Shown: piece by piece, positions 57,005 through 64,000 of the stretch
Layout of the letters: each line of letters starts with the position of its first letter
How positions within the stretch are numbered: the first letter of the stretch is position 1
NCBI GenBank assembly: GCA_902779455.1
Contig: CACZBS010000006.1
Coordinates: 1 to 64,000 of the forward strand
DNA length: 64,000 bases
Direction of reading: 5' to 3'
From: an uncultured Prevotellaceae bacterium
Lineage (GTDB): Bacteria; Bacteroidota; Bacteroidia; Bacteroidales; Bacteroidaceae
The notes under the pieces: model-generated
Seen by the model: only the letters and a program-made list of their open reading frames with translations
What the model was told of the DNA's origin: nothing
The model's database searches: none
Made by a program: the position numbers and the translations under genes

Positions 57005-57927
57005 GCCATCTCTATTATCCGAGAACCCTGAGCGGTGCACCCGAGTATATCTTCGAAGGCGTCAGCCCGAAGAGCGACCTGGTGCTCCGTCCTGACTTCA
57101 CTCGGCAGCCGAAGTCGTTCTGGCGCAAGGTGCTGAAGTTCCTGCTTGTCGGCAGGGTGCCCCTGAGCGGCCGGCTCGTGGAGTGGATCACGGGCTACAA
57201 AGGCTATTCGTGGTTGCCGACGTTGCACCCGGATGACCGCCTGCTGGTCGACGGGGTGACCAATCTGCACACGCTGAAGGCCATCGCATGGCTGACGCCG
57301 AAGGGCGTGCGTCGATATAATTACTTCAACAACTGCCTGCATTTCTACTTCCCGGATAAGGAGGTCGGCCGCCGGACGGCCTCGATGCGGAAGATGGGCT
57401 ACGGGCTGATGACCTTCGACCCGGAGGAGGCCGCCCGCTATGGGATGACCTACACGGAGCAGTTCTTCCGCTATCCGGAAAAGACGGAGACGGCCGTGAA
57501 GTACGATTTCTTCTTCTGCGGCGTGCAGAAAGACCGGCTCCAGCGGCTGACCCGCCTGAAGGCGCAGCTGGAGTCAATGGGCTTCCGCTGCCTGTTCATC
57601 GTTGTGCCGCCTGACGACATGATCACCTATCGGCAATATCTGAGCCACGTGATGGAGAGCCGCTGCATCGTCGACCTGATGCAGGAAGGCCAGGCCGGAC
57701 TGACGCGCCGGCCGGTCGAGGCGCTGTTCTTCGGCAAGAAACTTCTCACCGAGAATGTCTGCGTGGCCGATTACGACATCTATCGGCCCGAGAATGTATT
57801 CATCCTTGGCAAGGACTCCTTCGACACGCTGCGGCAGTTCGTCGAGAGCCCCTTCGCATCCGACGAGTCGCTTGTCGCGAAGACGCAGCATTACGAGGTG
57901 AACCATTGGCTGAAATATTTCAAATAA
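57001..57927 (+). CDS. Polysaccharide-cluster protein, possible glycosyltransferase
   Basis: A 308-residue protein I cannot assign firmly. The N-terminal half has ITGYKGYSWLPTLHPDDRLLVDGV; the C-terminal half has KYDFFFCGVQKDRLQRLTRL, CLFIVVPPDD and VDLMQEGQAGLTRRPVEALFFGKKLLTE, which resembles the donor-binding half of GT-B-type transferases (EGQ...RPVEAL). It is linked by ATGA to the upstream gene and lies seven bases before the flippase, so a role in the same glycan is likely. Confidence 0.7.
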   Translation: MSHLYYPRTLSGAPEYIFEGVSPKSDLVLRPDFTRQPKSFWRKVLKFLLVGRVPLSGRLVEWITGYKGYSWLPTLHPDDRLLVDGVTNLHTLKAIAWLTPKGVRRYNYFNNCLHFYFPDKEVGRRTASMRKMGYGLMTFDPEEAARYGMTYTEQFFRYPEKTETAVKYDFFFCGVQKDRLQRLTRLKAQLESMGFRCLFIVVPPDDMITYRQYLSHVMESRCIVDLMQEGQAGLTRRPVEALFFGKKLLTENVCVADYDIYRPENVFILGKDSFDTLRQFVESPFASDESLVAKTQHYEVNHWLKYFK

Positions 57928-57934
57928 GGACTGC

Positions 57935-59389
57935 ATGGCGGAGACACTGAAAGAAAAGACGGCAAAGGGCATTTTCTGGGGCGGACTCAGCAACATGGTC
58001 ATCCAGGGGCTTAATCTGCTGCTGGGCATCATCCTGGCGCGAAAGCTCTCGGCCGACGACTATGGCATGGTGGGGGTGCTGCTCATCTTCTCCAATGTGG
58101 CCGGAGCCATTCAGGAGAGCGGTTTCACGTCAGCCCTCGTCAACCGCGAGAAGATCCGCCATGAGGATTATAATGCCGTCTTCTGGTTCAATCTCGCCAT
58201 GGGGGCGGGCCTCTATCTGCTGTTGTTCCTTTGTGCCCCGCTGATTGCCGCTTTCTTCCATCAGCCCGCGCTGACCAGCCTGGGCCGCTATTCCTTCCTG
58301 AGCGTTTTCTTCTCCAGCGTGGGCGTCGCTCATAATGCGATGCTCATCAAGCGCCTGCGGGTCAAGCAGAATGTCATGGTCCAGATGATCAGTCTGGCCG
58401 TCTCGGGCATAGTCGGCGTCAGCATGGCCTATAGCGGCATGGCCTACTGGGGCTTGGCCACCCAGACGCTGGTCTATATCGTCGGCGTCTCCGCAGGCCG
58501 TTGGGTCTGCTCCGGCTGGAATCCCTCCCTTCCTGTCGATTTCAAGCCCCTGCGCAGCATGTTCGGCTTCAGTGTGAAGATGCTGGCGTCGAATCTGGTC
58601 ACTCAGATCAACAACAACATCCTCACAGTCATCATGGGCCGATACTACCACGAGCGCGAAGTGGGCTATTACAATCAGGCCAACAAGTGGAGCTACATGG
58701 GCTACAACAGCTTGCAAGGCATGATCAACGGCGTCGCACAGCCCGTGCTGCGCCAGGTGGAGGACGACGAGGCACGCCAGCTGCGCGTCTTCCGTAAGAT
58801 GCTGCGGTTCACGGCTTTCGTGGCCATGCCCTGCATGTTCGGCCTGTCGCTGATCGCCCCCGAGCTCATCGTGATCGCCATCACCGACAAGTGGAGTGCG
58901 AGCGCCTCGCTGATGCAGGTCATCTGCATCGGCAGCGCCTTCCTGCCGATCCAGAACCTGATGTACAACCTGATTGTCAGCAAGGGGCGGTCGGACATTT
59001 GTCTCCGGGTTACAATAGCCTACGGGGTGCTGCAGCTGGCTGTTGGGCTGATATGCAGCCGATTCGGTGTCCGGGAGATGGTTTGTGCCTATACGGTCGT
59101 CAATGTCCTGTGGGTCGTGGTGTGGTGGTCGTTTGTCAGACGACTGATCCGCCTCGGCTTCTGGCGCACGTTGAGCGATATCGTCCCCTTCTGCCTCGTT
59201 GCAGCCGTGAGCATGCTGGTGGCAGCGGCCGTCGCCTCGTTGCTGCATGGCGATTGGCTGGTGCTGACAGCCAAGATCGTGGTGGCTGCAGCCTGCTATG
59301 TGCTTAGCCTTTATCTGCTGAGGGCTCAGGTGCTGAGGGAATGTATAACCCAGTTGAAGGCGATACTGCAAAAGAAGAGAGCCGGGTAG
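57935..59389 (+). CDS. MOP-superfamily polysaccharide flippase (Wzx-like)
   Basis: A 484-residue inner-membrane protein with about 14 hydrophobic segments, starting KEKTAKGIFWGGLSNMVIQG, then NLLLGIILARKLSADDYGMVGV, EVGYYNQANKWSYMGYNSLQGM and PCMFGLSLIAPELIVIAITDKW. These match the Polysacc_synt/MviN-like exporters that flip lipid-linked repeat units. It is the last gene of the cluster; its final codons form the left arm of a terminator hairpin. Confidence 0.93.
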   Translation: MAETLKEKTAKGIFWGGLSNMVIQGLNLLLGIILARKLSADDYGMVGVLLIFSNVAGAIQESGFTSALVNREKIRHEDYNAVFWFNLAMGAGLYLLLFLCAPLIAAFFHQPALTSLGRYSFLSVFFSSVGVAHNAMLIKRLRVKQNVMVQMISLAVSGIVGVSMAYSGMAYWGLATQTLVYIVGVSAGRWVCSGWNPSLPVDFKPLRSMFGFSVKMLASNLVTQINNNILTVIMGRYYHEREVGYYNQANKWSYMGYNSLQGMINGVAQPVLRQVEDDEARQLRVFRKMLRFTAFVAMPCMFGLSLIAPELIVIAITDKWSASASLMQVICIGSAFLPIQNLMYNLIVSKGRSDICLRVTIAYGVLQLAVGLICSRFGVREMVCAYTVVNVLWVVVWWSFVRRLIRLGFWRTLSDIVPFCLVAAVSMLVAAAVASLLHGDWLVLTAKIVVAAACYVLSLYLLRAQVLRECITQLKAILQKKRAG

Positions 59390-59420
59390 GCGGTTGCCTC
59401 CTGGCTCTCTTCTTATTTTA
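59372..59420 (+). terminator. Terminator overlapping the flippase stop codon
   Basis: AAGAAGAGAGCC (59372-59383) and GGCTCTCTTCTT (59403-59414) form a perfect 12-bp stem across a 19-base loop containing the TAG stop (59387-59389), followed by ATTTTATT. Confidence 0.75.
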
Positions 59421-59444
59421 TTCTGTAGCTTACTCAACTTTCGC

Positions 59445-59590
59445 AAGCATGCGAAAGCCTTGATTTTTAGTCGCCTACGGCGAGAAATCCTTCAAATCTG
59501 AACAAATCAAACAAATCTGCTTTGGTAGATTTGAAAAGATTTGCTAGATTTCTGTCACGAAGTGACACTCATTATCAGATAATTAGTACA
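59445..59590. repeat. Cluster of short perfect hairpins between flippase and metG
   Basis: CTTTCGCA-AGCA-TGCGAAAG, TCGCC-TAC-GGCGA and TGTCAC-GAA-GTGACA occur within about 130 bases, together with AAATCTGAACAAATCAAACA-like A/T-rich repeats. No gene is visible. The hairpins may end metG transcription on the other strand. Confidence 0.6.
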
Positions 59591-59615
59591 AGCGAAACTT
59601 GAACTGTAGCTTATC

Positions 59616-61685
<2,070 letters not shown>

Positions 61686-61704
61686 TAATTATATTTTGTT
61701 TTTC

Positions 61705-61977
61705 TTATTTGTCATCATAATGCCCCCATGCCTGTAGAACCTCTACATGCACCTCTGTATCAAACACTCTGTAGACGAGCCGATGCTTCTTCGTAATGCT
61801 GCGCGACCATCGGTTCTCGGGCATTCCTTTCAGGGGCTCGGGATGGCCAGTACCCGACAGGGGATGCTCTTTCAGCTCGTCGATAAGCTTACTGGCTTTC
61901 TTATAAGCAGCAGGTTCCGACTGTTGAAGTTTGAGAAGGTCGCGAGTTGATCTCGGAGAGAAAATCAGTTTATACAT
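61705..61977 (-). CDS. yoeB: YoeB/Txe-type mRNA interferase toxin
   Basis: A 90-residue RelE-superfamily toxin: YKLIFSPRSTRDLLKLQQSE, HPLSGTGHPEPLKGM, RWSRSITKKHRLVYRV and the C-terminal WGHYDDK. These match YoeB, which cleaves mRNA on the ribosome. The catalytic-type Glu, Arg, His and Tyr positions appear kept. It starts directly after the antitoxin stop. Confidence 0.92.
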   Translation of the reverse strand: MYKLIFSPRSTRDLLKLQQSEPAAYKKASKLIDELKEHPLSGTGHPEPLKGMPENRWSRSITKKHRLVYRVFDTEVHVEVLQAWGHYDDK

Positions 61978-62226
61978 TCAGCCTATCCTCCTCAGGAATT
62001 GGTCCAAAGATTCGTTCGGGAGCATTGTGATTCCCTCTCCTCTCTCAATCTGTCTTTCAGCCTCCTCGATGCCTGCAAAGAATTCCTCTTTGGTCATCAG
62101 CGTGGGGTCGGGCTTCTTTGCCACCAGCTTCTTGATGTATTTCATGAGCTGTGCCGACAAAGCCTCGTCCTCAGCAATGATACTCAGGTCGCGCAGAAAC
62201 TCAGCGTTCAGTTGTAATGTGTTCAT
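61978..62226 (-). CDS. Antitoxin partner of YoeB
   Basis: An 82-residue acidic, helical protein (LQLNAEFLRDLSIIAEDEALSAQL, TKEEFFAGIEEAERQIERGEG) ending against the toxin start with no gap. It lacks the usual YefM signature, so its DNA-binding mode is unclear; the assignment rests on position, size and charge. The ATG at 62226 is preferred to the GTG at 62241, which lies in a simple repeat. Confidence 0.78.
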   Translation of the reverse strand: MNTLQLNAEFLRDLSIIAEDEALSAQLMKYIKKLVAKKPDPTLMTKEEFFAGIEEAERQIERGEGITMLPNESLDQFLRRIG

Positions 62227-62228
62227 TG

Positions 62229-62260
62229 TGTCACCTTTCACTTTTCACTATTCACTATAT
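62229..62260. repeat. TTCACTTTTCACTATTCAC repeat at the mscS 3' end
   Basis: The repeat supplies the last codons and stop of mscS (VNSEK, stop; 62238-62255) and runs up to the antitoxin start. Confidence 0.75.
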
Positions 62261-63092
62261 TGACGTCCATGCGGTTGAAGGGGAACATGAAGCCGCCGTC
62301 CTTCAGCGTCTGGTAGACCGTCTCGTTCATATAGCCGGCGACGGTCCAGTAGTCGGCCGACTTGCACCACTGGCGCGTCGTGGCCACGCAGCCGCTGTCG
62401 CCCAGCTTCGTCAGTCCGATCCAGGGCGCGCTGACGACGTCGCTGTCGCTGACGGGTCCCTGCATGATGAGCGGCGAGGCGGCCTGAATCTTGCCGATGG
62501 CCGCCTTCACCTCGTTCAGGTCGGCCCCGTAGGCAAACTGGAAGTCGAGGTCGACGCGGCGATAAGGCTCCGTCGAGTAGTTCTTCATCGAGCCCGTCGA
62601 CAGTCCGCCGTTGGGGATGATGATGGTCTGTGCGTCGAGCGTGCGGATGATGGTGTTGAAGATCTGGATCTCCTTCACCGTGCCGGCATAGCCCTGCGCC
62701 TCGATATAGTCGCCCACGCGGAAGGGCTTGAACAGCAGGATTATCACGCCGCCGGCGAAGTTCTGCAGCGTGCCGCTCAGGGCCATGCCGATGGCCACGC
62801 CGGCCGATGCGAAGAGGGCGATGAACGACGAAGTCTCGATGCCGAGGACGGAGATGATGACGATGATGAGGCAGAACCACAGCACGACGCGGACGATGCT
62901 CGTCAGGAAGGTGTAGAGCGTGCGCTCGACGTTGGCGCGCTCGAGCAGCTTGGTGATCAGGCGCGTGATCCACTTGATGAGGAAGCTGCCGATGTAGTAG
63001 ACCACGATGGCCACGATGAGGTTCTTGACGAACCCGAAGGCCCACTGACCCAGCATGCTGTAGGTCTCGGGCGAGAAGATCTTGTCAATCAT
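62238..63092 (-). CDS. mscS: MscS-family mechanosensitive channel
   Basis: A 284-residue inner-membrane channel protecting against osmotic downshock. Three membrane segments lie at about 15-45, 65-90 and 95-125; the pore helix has the Gly/Ala-rich SAGVAIGMALSGTLQNFAGG. The soluble beta and alpha/beta domain follows (FRVGDYIEAQGYAGTVKEIQ, IIIPNGGLSTGSMKNYS). The final VNSEK is encoded by the same 18-base repeat that ends dxr. Confidence 0.93.
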   Translation of the reverse strand: MIDKIFSPETYSMLGQWAFGFVKNLIVAIVVYYIGSFLIKWITRLITKLLERANVERTLYTFLTSIVRVVLWFCLIIVIISVLGIETSSFIALFASAGVAIGMALSGTLQNFAGGVIILLFKPFRVGDYIEAQGYAGTVKEIQIFNTIIRTLDAQTIIIPNGGLSTGSMKNYSTEPYRRVDLDFQFAYGADLNEVKAAIGKIQAASPLIMQGPVSDSDVVSAPWIGLTKLGDSGCVATTRQWCKSADYWTVAGYMNETVYQTLKDGGFMFPFNRMDVNIVNSEK

Positions 63093-63176
63093 ATTGTCTG
63101 GCTTGGTTGAAATTTCGCGTGCAAAGGTACTAATAAAAAATGAAATATGCGTAAGGTCGGCCTCTTTTTTTCTTCG

Positions 63177-63968
63177 TCAGACCATGTCGAGCAGCTGGCC
63201 GAAGTGGCTGATCTGCACCATCCGCTCGTGGTCGAAGTGCTCCGTGTGCTCCAGCTCCCACGTCACGTGGAAGGGGATATAGACGCCCCAAGCGCCGATG
63301 GCCAGGGCCGGCGCGATGTCGCTCTTGAGCGAGTTGCCCACCATGAGCAGCTCGCCGGGGACGATGGCATAGCGGTCGCAGAGGTCGCGGAACTCGCGCT
63401 GCGTCTTGTCGCTCGTGATGACCACGTCGTCGAAGTAGTCCTTCAGGCCCGACCGCTCCAGCTTGTGCTCCTGGTCGAGCAGCTCGCCCTTGGTGAAGCA
63501 GACGAGCTTTTGAAGTGAGAAGTGAGAAGTGAGAGGTGAGAGGTGGGCTGGCGCATGAGGGCCGTAGCCTGATGCATGAGCGTCATCTGCTGACTGTCTC
63601 TGGCTGTCCACATAGTGTCGCAGCTCTTCTAGCGTCTCCTTGACCTCGGGCAGGGGCGTGCATGGAAACTCGTTGAGCGTGTAGCACAGCTGCTGAATCT
63701 CGCTGACCTTCGCGGCCGTCATCTCGTAGTGGCTGGCGCGCAGGGCCGTCTCGATCATCGACAGGGTGAAGGCCTTGGTGCCGAAGCCCAGCAGCGGCAT
63801 GTTCTTGCGCTCGGTGGCGAAGAGCTGGCGGGCGGCCTCCTCGCGGGTGCCCGTCCAGGGCAGCAACTCGGTGTAGAGCTGCTGCATGACGCGCTCGAAG
63901 TGTCCCTGGCAGTCCCAGAGGGTGTCGTCGGCGTCGAATGCAATGATTTTGATATTCTTATTCATCAT
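63177..63968 (-). CDS. HAD-superfamily hydrolase (YjjG-like) with in-frame simple repeat
   Basis: A 263-residue cytoplasmic phosphatase-like protein with HAD motif I IIAFDADDTLWDC, motif II VVITSDKT and motif III/IV LLMVGNSLKSDIAPALAIG. YjjG-like enzymes dephosphorylate nucleotides or small metabolites; the substrate is not known here. Before motif II the stretch AHLSPLTSHFSLQKL (about residues 140-154) contains residues encoded by a CTCACTT repeat (63512-63545). Two ATGs start at 63968 and 63965; the first overlaps the end of the preceding gene by 11 bases. Confidence 0.88.
   Translation of the reverse strand: MMNKNIKIIAFDADDTLWDCQGHFERVMQQLYTELLPWTGTREEAARQLFATERKNMPLLGFGTKAFTLSMIETALRASHYEMTAAKVSEIQQLCYTLNEFPCTPLPEVKETLEELRHYVDSQRQSADDAHASGYGPHAPAHLSPLTSHFSLQKLVCFTKGELLDQEHKLERSGLKDYFDDVVITSDKTQREFRDLCDRYAIVPGELLMVGNSLKSDIAPALAIGAWGVYIPFHVTWELEHTEHFDHERMVQISHFGQLLDMV
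63512..63545 (-). repeat. CTCACTT simple repeat read in frame within the HAD gene
   Basis: GAAGTGAGAAGTGAGAAGTG followed by AGAGGTGAGAGGTG on the plus strand codes HLSPLTSHFSLQ on the opposite strand, the third such insertion in a conserved gene in this window. Confidence 0.8.
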
Positions 63969-64000
63969 AGATCTCGAATGTGGCGGGCAGTCCTGACAGG
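63958..64000 (-). CDS. C-terminal end of an upstream gene
   Basis: A minus-strand frame entering from the window edge reads LSGLPATFEIYDE and stops at 63958-63960, overlapping the HAD start by 11 bases. Too little is present to identify it. Confidence 0.4.
   Translation of the reverse strand, partial: LSGLPATFEIYDE

Noticed and set aside
59445-59590. Hairpin cluster as a tRNA or structured RNA gene
   Set aside because: The hairpins are short and independent, with no cloverleaf and no T-loop or anticodon features.

Overview
The window reads as a chromosome segment of a GC-rich Bacteroidales bacterium, most likely Prevotellaceae. Three things point there. Promoters have the Bacteroidetes form TAnnTTTG, often with TTTG about 19-20 bases upstream, and there are no Shine-Dalgarno sites. 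Several secreted proteins end in a Prevotella-type tail (DLQGR...). The housekeeping operon orders (DUF1599-DoxX-like-tpiA-SPOR-folE, DUF4290-murA-rimM...dxr-rseP, yicC-gmk-nadD) are those of Bacteroidales. No rRNA, tRNA or CRISPR array was seen.

Layout. 1-5.6 kb: end of a secreted protein gene, rlpA, gdhA and a 1000-residue receiver/PPDK-like protein. 5.7-15.1 kb: a TPR/AraC membrane regulator and three related secreted proteins, two with an Omp28-like thioredoxin fold. 15.4-24.3 kb: esterase, a possible small RNA, aquaporin, the folE-SPOR-tpiA operon, cca and nadK. 24.7-34.7 kb: transport block, with one ABC exporter, a GntR-regulated ABC system and a MacAB-TolC-like efflux set with two permeases. 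34.8-38.8 kb: a GH53 galactanase and a large secreted protein. 38.9-49.8 kb: comEC, an acyltransferase, rseP, dxr, an SGNH/MBOAT O-acylation pair, rimM, murA, DUF4290 and tsaB. 50.3-53.5 kb: nitroreductase, yicC, gmk and nadD. 53.6-59.4 kb: surface-polysaccharide cluster with LicD, a cytidylyltransferase and a flippase. 59.6-64 kb: metG, a YoeB-type toxin-antitoxin pair, mscS and a HAD phosphatase.

The most unusual feature is a set of GC-rich palindromic repeats inside or against the ends of conserved genes, usually without breaking the frame. Three 94-bp copies (34-bp inverted arms, 26-bp spacer) sit in cca, a MacB-type permease and murA. All three have the same orientation and frame and encode the same roughly 31-residue peptide (APSNLPxLGEA...GAAASPxxGRLxGA). 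A second palindrome type extends the C-terminus of MurA. Shorter related units extend NadD, interrupt the esterase and fill the nitroreductase leader. Between yicC and gmk, 31-bp perfect inverted repeats of this style bracket a complete DUF559 (Vsr-like) endonuclease ORF that reads in frame into guanylate kinase. My hypothesis is that this roughly 515-bp unit is an autonomous mobile element and the palindromes are its non-autonomous relatives, in the manner of the Rickettsia palindromic elements. Other repeat families are present: CTCACYT simple repeats coding SHLSPLTSH in three proteins, GTGAATAGTGAAAAGTGA supplying the same C-terminus to two genes, AT-rich elements bounded by ACGAATTAAAACGAATT, and GTGCCGCTTC hairpins.
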